Part shown: piece after piece, positions 1 through 12,170 of the stretch
Position numbering within the stretch: the first letter of the stretch is position 1
Layout of the letters: each line of letters begins with the position of its first letter
NCBI GenBank assembly: GCA_963281255.1
Contig: OY725504.1
Location: forward strand, 186,001-250,000
Direction: 5' to 3'
Length of the DNA: 64,000 nucleotides
From: Aphrocallistes beatrix
Taxonomy: Eukaryota > Porifera > Hexactinellida > Sceptrulophora > Aphrocallistidae
Made by a program: the position numbers and the translations under genes
The notes under the pieces: model-generated
Databases searched by the model: none
Told to the model about the DNA's origin: nothing
What the model saw: only the letters and a program-made list of their open reading frames with translations

Positions 1-2
1 CT

Positions 3-1235
3 AGAGCGTTGCAGAAGGAAATTACAGGGATAGCTCACAGGTGGGCGCACGCGGGAGTTCAGAGGAGTTTAACTTACATAAGGGAGCGATTCTTCTGGTT
101 TCGAATGAAAAGTACGATCGAGGATTATTGTCGAGCCTGTGCTATTTGTGCAGAAAATAAAAGACGCACTCGGAAAAAGGAACCACTTATTCCCATGCAA
201 TTGGATGCGCACGAGCCCAGGTGTGCGATTTCCATGGATATTGCCACTCTGCCTTGGTCCTCCGGAGGTTATCGCTACGTATTGATCATAGTGGACTTGT
301 TTTCCAAATTTATCGAAGCGGTGCCCATGTATGACCAGAGCGCAGAGGCAGTGAAGGAAAGTCTACTACAGGGGTGGATCCATCGACACGGAATTCCCCA
401 AGTCCTATTATCCGATCAGGGAAGGAATGTGGACGGAAGAGTTATTCGGGAATTGTGTTCCCAGTATGGAATAGACAAGAGACATTCGTCCCCCTACCAC
501 CCGGCTGGGGATGGAGAAGCGGAGAGAGCCATTCAAAGTATGAAGCAGGGACTTAGGTGTCAATTAGCCGAACAGAGGGAGATCAAGACCGAGTGGCCTA
601 CACTACTACAGCAGGCAACATTCGCCCATAATTCCCTACAGAATGCTAGTACAAAATATTCCCCCCTGATGTATGGTACGAGGTTGCGTTCGTGGGTGGA
701 TGTCGCGGCAGAACCGAAGTCGAAGGATTCCGGAGAGGACCAAGGGTTAGACAGAGCCGAGTATATACCTGACTCGCCTGACGATACATGGGCACAGGCA
801 AGAAGTAACACGGAGCAGGCAAAAGAATTGTACAAATATTTTCACGACCGGAGGACGGCCACAACCCCCACGGTAGTACAGCGAGGGGAGAGAGTCTACC
901 TCAGGAATTGCACGAGAGATGATGGACTAGATCCGTTGTACCAAGGACCGTACAGGGTAATAGACTTCCGCCACCCGAATGTGAAAATTGAAAGCGGTGG
1001 AAGGAAAGCTTCGTGGGTACACGTAGATAACTGCAAGATCGTACCCAGGAAGGTGACGGATCACTTCGTGGTAGGAGACAGTGCACCGCGGGGAAGTGAA
1101 ATAGGGGACCTGCCAAATGTGATAGAGACCGGCACCGGGGAGGAAGCAACAGAGAGGTATGAAATCGAGAACGAACACGCTAGACGAAGATCTACCAGGA
1201 GTAAGAGGAGACCAAAACGGTATGAATACGACTGA
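3..1235 (+). CDS. Ty3/gypsy-type integrase, 3' end of pol (5' truncated by window)
   Basis: This is the integrase end of a retrotransposon polyprotein, which would insert the element cDNA into the genome. The frame is open from the window edge, so the protein starts upstream; the first in-frame ATG is not its start. In order I see a His/Cys zinc-binding region (HRWAH, then CRACAIC), a DDE catalytic core with aspartates in SMDIA and SDQGRN and a glutamate in DGEAER, and a GPY/F-type module (LYQGPYRV) followed by a basic tail ending RSKRRPKRYEYD. The frame has no stop or frameshift over about 410 codons, so the copy is young or recently active. It looks richer in G and C than its surroundings. 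A chromodomain is not evident. Reverse transcriptase and gag would lie to the left. Assignment to the Ty3/gypsy class is firm; the clade is not determined. Confidence 0.93.
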   Translation, partial: RALQKEITGIAHRWAHAGVQRSLTYIRERFFWFRMKSTIEDYCRACAICAENKRRTRKKEPLIPMQLDAHEPRCAISMDIATLPWSSGGYRYVLIIVDLFSKFIEAVPMYDQSAEAVKESLLQGWIHRHGIPQVLLSDQGRNVDGRVIRELCSQYGIDKRHSSPYHPAGDGEAERAIQSMKQGLRCQLAEQREIKTEWPTLLQQATFAHNSLQNASTKYSPLMYGTRLRSWVDVAAEPKSKDSGEDQGLDRAEYIPDSPDDTWAQARSNTEQAKELYKYFHDRRTATTPTVVQRGERVYLRNCTRDDGLDPLYQGPYRVIDFRHPNVKIESGGRKASWVHVDNCKIVPRKVTDHFVVGDSAPRGSEIGDLPNVIETGTGEEATERYEIENEHARRRSTRSKRRPKRYEYD

Positions 1236-1247
1236 CGGGAGGGTACC

Positions 1248-1453
1248 TGATGTCAGGTATCTATAGCTACCTTATTAGTGAAGTAATATTAGTGAAGACC
1301 TACAGTGTCAGTATTCATATCCGGTATTAGGCATTAGTGCGTAGCTAGTATTTATTCCTTTAGTGTTATTGTAGATTGTAGTTTAACTCAAATTAGAATT
1401 TATTAAACTCAACCTTGCTTGATTCTGAGCAGAAGTCAGTAACTCAACGTACA
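1248..1453 (+). mobile_element. candidate 3' LTR of the gypsy element
   Basis: A purine-rich stretch (GACGGGAGGG, about 1234-1243) follows the pol stop codon directly and could be the polypurine tract. The next TG (TGATGTCAGG) and a CA about 205 bp later (CAACGTACA) would bound a short LTR, and ATTTATTAAA inside could serve polyadenylation. This is inference: the 5' LTR is outside the window, so the ends cannot be confirmed by comparing copies. Confidence 0.4.
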
Positions 1454-2452
1454 TCCCATCTTTATCATGGCTCAAGTTTCCATGTATACATGGTTATATC
1501 TGCCTGTCTTACTGATACTCCGTTCTGGCCAATGAATTATCTCTCTTTTGTGATGTCAATATTCACAGCCGTGGAGTGGTGGATCCTTGAGGCTCGACAA
1601 AATTATTGTTTTTGGCCTCTGCGAACATTGTTCTATTATTAGCTACAAAATAGTCTTCCATCGTGGTTTTGTGCTTAAGCTGTGAAATCGATTGGATAAA
1701 AATATTCCGCATGCCTGGAAATCTGACCAATGATTTCCATTTGTTCCAATACACAAGTCATTCATTTGGTTTGGAAAGTTTGCTTTCATAATAATTTGTC
1801 CCTTGGAGACGAAATATGTTTAATGAATTCTAATTATTTGTCTCATCTTGTGTGATTTAGAGAATTTATTTAGATTCTGTATCCATGGTTCATATTGATA
1901 TTTCTTTGTGTTATGATGTGATTGTTGCACTTGGAGAATAGTTCGGAGTGAAGGTATGTTTTTTATTAATAATTGAATGAACTTTATTGCGTAACAACGA
2001 TATAGCAGCGTTGGTATTCACACAGATGATACCAAAATTAACTGATCATACTCCCCATATAGAATTCAGGCTTATCACTATCTTGCAAATTTATCCTAAT
2101 TTATGCGTTGAAAATGCGTACATTTGATTGCATTACAACATGAGCAATGCTATTGTTAAAGTTAACATCATTACGACGTTGTAAAGGATCGAATTCAGAT
2201 ATATCACTGTTACTATCACGCTCTTATCCATGCAGACCTCACTGAATTTGTTATGGAGAAGAGAATTGACTGTGAGACCGTCATTAGTATAGGAATGACG
2301 GAGATCTGTATGGATATCATTGGTGGGAGATATGCATGTTATTTTGGCGTACGAATGCTTATTATTTGACGTAGAAGATTACAATCACACAGATGCCAAC
2401 CTATGCAAGGAAAAAAGTAGGACATACGAAGTATTTAGCGGGACATAGTATA

Positions 2453-2622
2453 CAGTCGACTCTGCTTAATAGGGTCACTGTTTAATCGGGCCACTTTTGG
2501 CAGGACCGGAATAACTCTCACACATAGAAGCTAATACAAAATATTTTCGGTTAGTAGGGTTCTCCGCTTAATCGGGCAAAATGTCCGCTGACCGATGTGA
2601 CCCTATTAAGCGGAGTCAACTG
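2453..2622 (+). repeat. pogo-like MITE, copy 1
   Basis: A 170-bp element with terminal inverted repeats CAGTCGACTCTGCTTAAT and its near-complement ending GAGTCAACTG, flanked by TA on both sides. Five further copies of the same family occur in this window. The TIR start CAGT and TA target site fit the Tc1/mariner-pogo superfamily. It has no coding capacity, so it is non-autonomous. Confidence 0.88.
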
Positions 2623-5600
2623 TATTTGTATTAGTCCAATACACTCAAAACTCAACTCAAAAGTGGGGCAATTCTATTTATGGAACGTTTTCGCGGGACA
2701 TTTCTTTTAAGATATCTCCGAAAAGGCGGGACTTCCCGCCAAAAACTCAACAAAAGTATGCATTCAATTCTAAATGACGCGTTTAATGTTGTTTATTTTC
2801 TCGAGTAAACAAATATTCTTTTTAACAAACAAATTTCTACCCTGGTGGTATATTCATTGCTAGGGATTCATCAACTCTGCAGTTACCAACCAATCATTAC
2901 TCTGGTTTTGCAGATAGGTCATTATGCACTTAAATCTTCATAAAACAGCTGATATTGTTATTGTGTTATTGGGTGTATTCTTACGGATTTAACGTGGTTT
3001 ATATTCCTTATGGCTTTCAGTTCAAACAAATATATTTTATTATTAACTCAAGGTTCCCGCTTAGTACAATTGGAATTCGGAGTGAATATGATTCATATTT
3101 TATAGTTTATTATAAGTTTATAACATTCTAAACCTACAATAGTGTCATGCAATGACTTTATAAGATTAGTTTATACTGTGAGTGGCATAGATTTCTGAAG
3201 AAAAATATGATCTAATCTTTATTATTTCTGATAAATTGTGTCCTATGCTCCACCTCCTCAGCCCAATTTGATGATATTGTTGACTCAGGCTAGGTAACTT
3301 CCTTTGTAGCTTTCCGGGGTTATATCTGTATCAGGAATTAAATTGTTAGTAAACAACAGCAAGTTAGCTTGTTGAATCGAATATCTTGAAATCTAAGTTG
3401 GTAGAAATATCTTCACTACACAATTATTAAACTTAATATAAATCTACAATCATAATTTCCATCATTATATTTAGAAATTTAATTGAAAAGCTTAAAATAG
3501 TTGCACCTATCAATTGATTGGTCACTGTGATTTGTTGCTCTTAATGGAAAGGTGATAAAATCATAGAACTTGAACCCATCAACACCATATAAGGAATACC
3601 CAGTCTAAATTTAGTATCATTTGTTCAGGATATTTCATAGTATCGTCTGTACAGACAATTCCAAGTTCTAAGCGGTTAATATCTCCCACTCATATCTCTA
3701 ACATCTGGATTTCATTGAGGAGATAGTTGTGTCACTGCAAATATGCTTGAATGGACATAGTGCATATGCTCCTCTTGGAAGATATTCGAGAGGAGGATTT
3801 GTGGGAAGAAATTACTTTCTATTCTGCTAATCCTGCGTTTATCTATTCAGTACAAGATATATATGGCATTCTCTCCCCTTTGAAACCCTTTTATCTTATT
3901 TAATTACTTTAATATGAGTTCTAGAACTAATGTTTTGATACTATTAATCTACCTGTAATTATTGGTTTGAACAATTCATGCAGCATTTTCATTGAATGTT
4001 TTGGAAGCAAAATTATCTTTCCTTGGTAACGAGCTGAACTATACAAATATTCGCACTCTACTACCTTTAAGATGGAATGATTCGGCTAAATTTAAGATTA
4101 GCAGTATATTGAGTTATAAATATACATTTTAGCATTCTTCAGGTAACCATGGTGAAATCTGTTTATACATTTCCTCTTGGAACCGATCGAAAATAGAGTT
4201 CTGAGTAAGTTATTTAGAAATTCTTGATAATTGAATATCAGCGATGGTACATTTTAGTAACATTAGAGCAGAAGTTTCAACATCCTTGTACTATGTTTGA
4301 ATATTCTAACTTATTTATCACTTCTAAAGTAAACCAATTCTGTTCCACTTCTCCGAAGACAGAGTTTGAATAATTGGAAGTCTGAAGAATTTAGTTTCAT
4401 TCTACAGGTGCACATTAATCCATGATAATGATACACTACAGAATATCTCTGCCATCCCTGAGCAGTTAAATATGTTGGTAGTTATGGAAAACTAGAGTTA
4501 GAGATGTTTTCAATAAATTTCTTACAGCAAGGAATTAACAAATTAATTTTAAGTTCAACTTAAAAGTTCAAATTATGTTGAGGAGTAAACAGAACTGACT
4601 CAGATAGCAAACTGGGTTGGCAGAGTCCTGAAAGTATCAGATTCTCAGAGAATGTTGTCTTCCTCTTCGTGCCACTCCTCCTCTGATAAGGGTGGTATGA
4701 ATATTGAGTGAGAATTGGACACTCAAATCCAATAACCCCTCCTTGCAGGCGTTTTTGAAAGTACAAATTCCTGTTTTTAATAAGGGATGTGGGTTCCAGT
4801 TGTCTCCAAAATATTTAGGGACAAGAGAGTAACAAACTGCACTTAATAATATAGGTGAGAAGGTTCAAAACTCTCTTCGATTCTATCTAGATTCCACCTA
4901 ATCGAATCTCATCCCCCCATACTGCTCAACCGAAGACTTTCGGGCTATTCCGATGAATATTTTCATAATTTTTGGTTAAATTGCGCGTATTTTCTCACAT
5001 TTTCGCCACAATTCGACTTAACAATTCATTAATCGTGAGCTGTAACGTTTGCTTCTCTTCATATGTCGAGACGAAGTAGCATACACAACACATTCTATAA
5101 TTTCTTACATATATTTCTGAGTGCAGAGTACTTACACTAATTATGTGAGTTATCTGTATTAAGGTTCAAATTGGGTTGGCGATATTAACCCAAATGTCTT
5201 ACACGGCCTGACATTGCAGTTATATAGCTTATAGACCTGTTGTTGATGCTAGAGGAGTATATTTCTAGATAAAGTTGATACTTGTGTTGATGGTTTTTCA
5301 GGTGATGAATTGTGTCGACCAATCAATTTTCAATATTTAGCATTAAAACTGTTATAACGATGTATACAATTATAATCCCTCTCCGAGAATGAAATCTGAG
5401 TTCACAATGGTGATTCAAGAAAATGGGCAGATTAACACCTTAAATCCACTAGTTAGGAGTGGCAGTAGTTTAGTAGAATTATATACCCATATATGGAATG
5501 TGTATGCATGATTATTTCATTTAAGCACAAAATGTTTGCGACTGCCTCCTTATTATTAGAATCATAACCATGACAACACTCTTTTCATGAAAATATGCAT

Positions 5601-6829
5601 TCAATTAGCACCCTGCACCTGGAGATATTACTGCAACATGATATTGATTTAACACACATGATTTGCTGGAATCCTATTGGCCACACCTCCTTGGGAATGT
5701 TGCAAAAGTTCACTTTATTCTGTAGACAAATAGGAATCTTCCTGGGATCTTTTGATGGTATTGGATCATCTATAGGTAGCTTACTTAAACATTATTTTAT
5801 CGTTCAGTTAATCTTAGATCACTGTATCGAGAAAAAAATAGAAAAATTATTCTAAAGCACTCCTTCAGGCGGGAATGACGTGTTTTCCGCGGGGATAATT
5901 CTGGACATAATGGATACCTTTTGGTTTATAAATTATTATCTCCACTTAACTGTACAAGAACTATGATGGATATGAGGAAACAGAATTCAAATTTGTTGAG
6001 ATCTATTCAATTGATAACTCAGATCAGAGATCTCCCTTCATATAGAATGCTGAGAGGAACAAATAATGATGGCATAGTGTCCTTGATGGATCATATATGT
6101 ATCCACTTTTCAAACCCATGGAACATTACTCTAACAATCACTAGACTCAATTTCAATTATGCTTAATTACAAATATTTTAATTAAATTTTCCCTCTGACC
6201 CCTGACCAATGGGCGTTCTTCTTTGTAGACAGTTTTATTGTGTCGTTAGTGACATAAGTAAAGAAGCATAATATGGATATTTGTAATCTTAGCGCATGCT
6301 GTGTTGATTTGTTTCTCAGCAATGACTAATATATTAAATAAAAAAATCACAATTTCCATTTTTAGAAATATTATTTTGGGGTTATTTTAAGGCACCGGAG
6401 ATATTAATAACATATCAAATGACAATAAAATCACATATTACCATGTTTGGAAAAATTATATGACTTTTTAGTTCATATATAATATCAAGTGTCAGAGTAG
6501 CCTTATGCTGATAATTTGGTTGTTTGCAGTTGTTTGAATGGTCATACATTTGTGCTAAAGTTCATCTGTTCAACCTCACACGTAGAAATGCCACAAATGT
6601 TCTTATTGATATGAATAACTTCCTTCTGAGCTTATTACGGAGGCTTACACTCATCACGTACATTGTAGAGTAGGATAGGTCAGTTGCTGTAATACCTCAG
6701 AGTTGAATTAGAGAATATGTTAGACTACATAAGAGGGTCATTCATGATTACAAAATTCAATTAGAATCATTGTATATGTGTGTACGTGTATGTGACATAA
6801 ACAAGATTATTACACTAAAAGTAAGTGCT

Positions 6830-7051
6830 GTAAACTGGGGTGACTTTGGCCCTAAGAGGTTGCTTTGTCCCACAATAGCAATTTTAATAAAATATACTCA
6901 AACTTATGAATCAATGCAATCACATTCATAATATGTTGAATGAAACTCTCAATATATCCAAACCGCAATATTTCTAAGTTTGAGTATATTTTATCAAAAT
7001 TGCCATTATGGGACAAAGTCACTTCTTGGGGCCAAAGTCGCCCCAGTTTAC
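6830..7051. repeat. long inverted-repeat MITE with GTAAACTGGGG ends
   Basis: The left arm begins GTAAACTGGGGTGACTTTGG and the right arm is its reverse complement with a few mismatches, over about 80 bp per arm. The arms also share the block AAAATATACTCAAACTTA. The unpaired centre is short. A transposase-mobilised element without coding capacity is the simplest reading; no clear target duplication was identified. Confidence 0.75.
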
Positions 7052-7701
7052 GGAAGTAAAGTTTATAGATATACCCCCGAATCCATACTGATATGTTATC
7101 AGGGTTTACAATCTGGGTCCTGGTAACCTGACGTTCCGTTTCTTAAAAATATCTATATTATCACTGTATAGATATGCACCTAATATTTATTTGGAAAATT
7201 TCAGGATTTAGGAATTTAAAAGGATCTTTTTTGTTAGTTGGTATGTGGACTGTGCATAATCACAAATGTTTTCACACCTCAGTTATAGTGTCTCTGAGGT
7301 AGCACTATTGGTACATAATTATGTCACCTTGTTGTTGCGAGGTGAGTTATATTTAGATTCACATAAAAATATACATATACACGCAACAATTTAGTTCCAA
7401 TATATTGCTATGTGTAAACTGATCACATTTACACGCAATCAATACGAGATATTGTATAACATTAAAACAGACGTGTTACTAATGAGACACACCTCTTTAC
7501 AGACTTTATTAACTTTCTAAATAACTGAAATGAGTTTATTTGATACGTAAATAGTGGTGACTCCCTAATTTTACGCCTGACCTGTCCTGATTATTTAATT
7601 AACTATTGAATTAGTATTTTGAAATTCCTCATTAGAAATTTGATCATGTATTATGGTGTACGCGCCTATCTGTAAAATCTACAAATTCCATATTCCATAT
7701 A

Positions 7702-7872
7702 CAGTCGACTCTGCTTAATAGGTTAACTGTTTAATCGGGTCATTTTTTCCAGGACTGGAATAGCTCTCACACATAGAAGCTAATACAAAATATTTTCGGT
7801 TAATAAGGTTCTCCGCTTAATCGGGGCAAAATGTCCTCTGACCGATATAACCCTATTAAGCGGAGTCGACTG
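7702..7872 (+). repeat. pogo-like MITE, copy 2
   Basis: A 171-bp copy with ends CAGTCGACTCTGCTTAAT and AGCGGAGTCGACTG, flanked by TA/TA. Its internal sequence matches copy 1 closely, including the TTTAATCGGGTCATTTTT block and the AGCTCTCACACATAGAAGC block, with a few substitutions. Confidence 0.88.
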
Positions 7873-7940
7873 TAAATGGATATTTTGTTGGTGGATAACT
7901 GTTTTTCAAAATCAAATTATATGCTATTTCAGTAGTTGCC

Positions 7941-7986
7941 GGTTATAAGAGCATTGTATGCAGTTCCCAACGGTGTTCCTATAACC
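7941..7986. repeat. short inverted repeat related to 31901-31940
   Basis: GGTTATAAGAGCATT pairs with a downstream GTTCCTATAACC, and the loop contains GCAGTTCCCAACG. A related palindrome at 31901-31940 has TATAAGAACAT, a loop with GGGAACTGC, and ATGTTCTTATA. Probably two fragments of one dispersed element. Confidence 0.45.
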
Positions 7987-9391
7987 GCCATCCACTGTTA
8001 ATTCGGACGGTAATAGCTAATAATTTGAAGTATCAAACAGTCTCTGATTCCATATTTCTCTATTGATAGCCTCCTTTCACAGAAAACTAATAATAATTGA
8101 CGTTCGAAATCAGAGATTTTCTAGTATCACTGAATTTCAATTCTGTAAGAGAATTGTACTAACTAGCCTTTAGCACCAATCAATTTCCTTACACAAGTAA
8201 TTCCCTCTTCAGAAATGGATCATTGTGTTAACAATGCAATTTTGCTGATTAATTTCTGTGCAACTAACTCGTGCAATTACCCTCACGTTTCACTACCGAT
8301 ACAAACTTGCCTGATTAGCTGTTATTGTAGATTTTAAGGTAAATATTGTGTCGAGTAGTCTGTTATGGCAATAATATACAAAATCATCCTCCAGTTAATT
8401 CTAGCATCCTATTGCTACATAGGAAGCACTGACCATCTCCACTCAATCATTTTATTAAAGGATTCTATCCTTATTTGACGTGTTGATTGCTCCATAATTT
8501 CAAACAATCAAAAGTAGATTTGAAAAGCATTTTTATGATCTTTGAATTTAGAAATGTACACGCATATAATTAGTATTAGAACTTACAATTACTGTCTATT
8601 CATTAGATTTCAATTGTAGTATCATTCTAGGAAATTAGTGTGTTATTTGCATTTGGACATGTTAACGATATTCTATTCTATTCAATTGTTATTTGGATTC
8701 GGTGATTAAGAATAACAAGATTTATCAATAATGACAACTGTATTTACTTATGCTATCTTTACAAAACCTAACTCTGCTGGCCAATGAAATTGCAGGGTTT
8801 TAATTTCACAGTTAGCCCTAATTGTTCCATTATTTTCAACCAATCAAAAGTTAGCTTGAAAAGAGTTTATAATCTATTCGACACAAGGCCAGATTGATTC
8901 GATCTATATTTAGAGTAGTTCTAAGGGAGGTGTTTTTGTGGCATGGGTGGTGAACTATGTCCATCTGTGTGACACGTGTTCCAATGAGATTTACTCTCTA
9001 TTTTCTATCCAAATTTTGGTAGATAGAATGCCACTTAAATGCAATAAAGTCCCCATCGTAATTAGGCTAGTTTATTCAGATGAAACATTTGAGATTGCGA
9101 TTCTCAGTTGCTAGAATAGCTAAGTTGGCTCTTAATCTGACCACCAACTATATCTAGAAATTAGTGTCTATTCTCTCTCCGAAATCATTTTTCTTTCCAA
9201 CATTCTTTTGATGTATTCTTTTGATGAACTTTGGAAGTTCTCTTTATTTATTTACACTACTTGTTGTTGTTTATGTTGTGCCCCCATTACAGTTAATATC
9301 TGTCACATTTTGTTGTGTATTTGTTTATTATATGTTTAGATTCATAACATATACATATTCGGAATAAATAATAAAAGGACTAGATTCAGAA

Positions 9392-10351
9392 TTATTTACT
9401 GAGCTCAAGGTATTGGCTGCAATTCTCCTCTAAAGTCTCGACTATTTTCAGTGTGAATTCTGATTCGAATACATCGTTCCAAGCTTTGAAGACTGGCTTA
9501 ACACAGAAGTTGATGAATCCAATCTGTCCTTTATTCAGGTCAACTGTGCTTCTGTCGTTCAGTTTCTGTAGTTCCAGGTTTAGTTCCAGTTCCAGATCCC
9601 CCATGGCGAAGAACTCCTCGTAGACCCGGTGTCCCCATTGTGTCGCTATTTCGAGTTTCCGTGACTGTCCGCTTATATCAGCGCAGATTATCGCTTGTTT
9701 CAAACTCTGCAGGATGTGGTCTGGGTTTTCTAAGTTTAAACCTTTCTCGGCTATATTTAGGAACTTGGAGATCTGTATGTTATGCTTGGCGGGGTCTGTG
9801 GCTAAAATTAGCTCGGAGATGAGGTGTTGGATTTGTTTAATTTCGTCTCTGCTCAGATTTGACAATATTTTCGTTTGTTCAATTGTCTTCAAAGCTGTTG
9901 AAAGGTGGAAGTTTTCGAGCGTCGATTCTTTTCCGTATTTCTGGAACAACTCGTGGTTGCTATTGGCTAGGAATGTGTTGTTGTATCCCGGATGTGCTAT
10001 GTCGTGTGTCGCAGCTGCCAGTACGACAGAGAGCCTTTCTATTGGTTGGAGGTGTCTGTAGACTGGGCTGTTTACCAGTAAGGAGTAAACAGCCTGCATC
10101 ACATCTGCTCCATGAGTCGCGTTATGGAATTGTTGTTCCAAATATGCATCCTCGATGGCTGTAAACAAATCGATGATTTCACTGTTTTCACATTCGAGGA
10201 GAGAGTTGAATTGTTCCGATTTGAAAATTTCTAGGCCTAATTTCACCATGGGGTGTCCATCAGTCATTTGGTGCAACTCAATGGTGTTGAAATTATAGTC
10301 GGTTGTGTCAATGTTGATTTCTTCCAAGCTGGTTACGCTGAGTTTATGCAT
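9392..10351 (-). CDS. cyclic nucleotide phosphodiesterase, catalytic domain only, intronless
   Basis: Predicted 3',5'-cyclic nucleotide phosphodiesterase of class I (PDEase_I fold), hydrolysing cAMP and/or cGMP to 5'-nucleotide in the cytosol. The protein has 319 residues, about the size of a bare catalytic domain, with no GAF, PAS or membrane segment. The metal-site signatures are present: HNATHGADV (residues 76-84, family consensus HNxxHAxDV), HDIAHPGYNN (116-125), the aspartate of ICADIS (225), and the purine-clamping glutamine in KGQIGF (276). The order and spacing are those of PDE catalytic domains; the closest subfamily by eye is PDE7/PDE8-like, which I hold loosely. The gene is a single uninterrupted frame, unlike the intron-rich myosin, MYLIP-like and ABCF2-like genes here, so a retrocopy origin is possible. 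A TATA-like box sits about 55 bp upstream. No gene lies within 4 kb on either side. Confidence 0.93.
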   Translation of the reverse strand: MHKLSVTSLEEINIDTTDYNFNTIELHQMTDGHPMVKLGLEIFKSEQFNSLLECENSEIIDLFTAIEDAYLEQQFHNATHGADVMQAVYSLLVNSPVYRHLQPIERLSVVLAAATHDIAHPGYNNTFLANSNHELFQKYGKESTLENFHLSTALKTIEQTKILSNLSRDEIKQIQHLISELILATDPAKHNIQISKFLNIAEKGLNLENPDHILQSLKQAIICADISGQSRKLEIATQWGHRVYEEFFAMGDLELELNLELQKLNDRSTVDLNKGQIGFINFCVKPVFKAWNDVFESEFTLKIVETLEENCSQYLELSK

Positions 10352-10402
10352 TGTTCGTTGATTTGAGATTTTGCTTAGTTTGATTCTATTGAATTTCTGA
10401 TT

Positions 10403-10411
10403 CTATTTATA
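10403..10411 (-). promoter_or_regulatory. TATA-like box of the phosphodiesterase gene
   Basis: On the minus strand TATAAATAG lies about 52-60 bp upstream of the ATG at 10351. Initiation some 30 bp downstream would leave a leader of about 30 nt. The spacing matches several other genes in the window. Confidence 0.55.
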
Positions 10412-10666
10412 CTTTAGCTCTATGCCATGTGGCAGTGTTGAGTTCCATATGTTAGCATTATAGAGTATTATGTCTGGGTAATAATCGAATTACCTTAGTT
10501 ACTATTTCATACAATAGGAATCCGAAAAGTGTCGTAGCTTAGCAGACGGATATTATATACAAAATAAAGGTGTCCCGATTAATCGGGACAAATCGTGTCT
10601 GGCTGTTTTGTCCCTATTGAGTAGATTAACTAATAAAAATTAGCATTAGCATCTATCTATAGGAAC

Positions 10667-10836
10667 TATTAGAGAAGGTTTTTGGCTGTGGACCCCCTAA
10701 AGAAATTTTCCTATATTCTGTGAACCCCTTCCCATTAACCGTAGTACAAAATTTCGAATCCTGTGGACCCCCTGATATCTTCTGTGGACTACTAAGGGGT
10801 CCATGGACCCCAGGTTGGGAACCACTGTATTAGAGA
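10667..10836. mobile_element. hAT-like non-autonomous transposon remnant
   Basis: The right end reads AGGTTGGGAACCACTG, the reverse complement of the CAGTGGTTCCCAACCT terminus typical of many animal hAT elements. The octamer TATTAGAG occurs at both edges (10667-10674 and 10829-10836), fitting the 8-bp target duplication of hAT. The left end is degenerate. Repeated GTGGACCCC blocks lie inside. There is no coding capacity. Confidence 0.6.
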
Positions 10837-11773
10837 CTTACCCATTAACCAGTGTACCATTGGGTGGAGTTCTGTATTTCTATTCATGACTGTACTTGCC
10901 AAAGTTTATTACATGAATATAGGAAGCACACTAAAAAACTTTCCTCACAAATAAATCTCATTTGAGTATTTTGGGAGTGAAGAGCATTTACAGTTGCTGC
11001 TACTCTATCTTATCCTTCTGATTGGTTCTCTATAATCTGAATTCCCAGTTACTTCCACGCAAGGATCAACATTTGTGTCTAGCTGCCATGTGCCACTAAT
11101 ATGACCATAGACCATCAACTGCCGTAATAGAAGGGGTCTAGAATATTTTCGGGTGGCTGGCTATATGCAATTCTACGTACAAGATGGTAGAATATATAAC
11201 TTTTAATTGGTTGGTAAACTCATTGTAGAGACAGTTTAGATTCTTGTTTGTAAGGAGGTGCTAGAGTGAATGAATCTTTTTGAAGAAATGTCACTTTTGC
11301 GAGTCAATACGATGAGGGGCTGTAACTATGAGTCTAATTTTGGTCGTTATTATCTTCACAAAGAAGATTTGTGTGAAGTTGTGTACATGAAATTCCAGTT
11401 TATTTACACTTTCGTTTGTTTCTGAACATTCACTGATTAATATTATATTTTCAAACTTTGCTAACTAATACTGTGCCACTTCCTTTTATCCACCTATGCC
11501 AAAAGGTGTGAATATATGTATATAACTTTTCCACTTTCTCACAGCCTCACAGATTTCTAAACTAGTATATTCCAAATTTGTATCTAGAACCATGGATTCA
11601 TGACTCTAGTTCAATTCAAATACATTTCAAGTTAGCTGAAGTTGATGAGAATAGGAAGAATGAAATTATTTGTTTTTCTAGGAAGTATAAAATGTTTGTT
11701 GTTAAAACAAATTGTTATTTGACACCTTCTGGTTTTCAACCAATAGAAGTTCTAGCACCTACGGATTCTTAGA

Positions 11774-11816
11774 ACAAACAAACAAACAAACAAACAAACA
11801 AACAAACAAACAAACA
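11774..11816. repeat. (AAAC)n microsatellite
   Basis: About ten perfect AAAC units. The same tetranucleotide, on either strand, forms much longer runs in myosin introns. Confidence 0.9.
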
Positions 11817-12112
11817 GACTTTCCCGTTGATTTGTGCTTCTAGTACTAATCTGAATTCCTAGAGCAGCTCATTTATGGAGATGCTCTTTTTGGTATGGAG
11901 GTTTCTACGCCATTCCAGACATCCTTTACCGTATCCAGGGAAATATAACAATCCAATCTGAATGAGAAATTGGGAAATACTAGAAACTTTAGGTGTCAAA
12001 TACAACACAACAAATTTCACATATTTTGCAATTCTTGAATGAAACACTGTAACCTGATTCTAATTGTATCCCAAAATCAAATATTTTGATGCAAACAAAA
12101 TATGATCCTTAG

Positions 12113-12170
12113 TGAATTTGGGCGGGGAAGCCATAACATTAAGGGTACAAACTATAAATAGAATGAGCTC
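12113..12170 (+). repeat. GC-box/TATA short interspersed repeat, partial copy
   Basis: Contains TTTGGGCGGGGAAGCCATA followed 19 bp later by ACTATAAATAGAATGA. This matches the 3' half of the family described at 12394-12478. Confidence 0.6.

Larger units (their letters stand above)
1454..9391. other. gene desert, about 7.9 kb
   Basis: I find no convincing protein gene here. The open frames are short, isolated, of low complexity or interrupted, and lack flanking splice signals that build a product. The stretch holds two copies of the pogo-like miniature element, one long inverted repeat and one small inverted repeat, described separately. CCAAT-type heptamers recur here, as elsewhere in the window. 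It could contain distal regulatory DNA or exons too small to recognise. Confidence 0.6.

Noticed and set aside
5595-5855. 86-codon open frame in the gene desert
   Set aside because: Composition is that of AT-rich non-coding DNA, with no homology by eye and no supporting splice signals.
10551-10640. Palindrome GTCCCGATTAATCGGGAC resembling the centre of the pogo-like MITE
   Set aside because: The terminal CAGTCGACTC repeats and TA flanks are absent, so it is at most a decayed fragment.
11578-11772. 64-codon frame ending at an (AAAC)n tract, which could be a retroposon tail
   Set aside because: No domain recognised, no target duplication around the tract, and (AAAC)n/(TTTG)n runs are common in this genome without adjacent genes.
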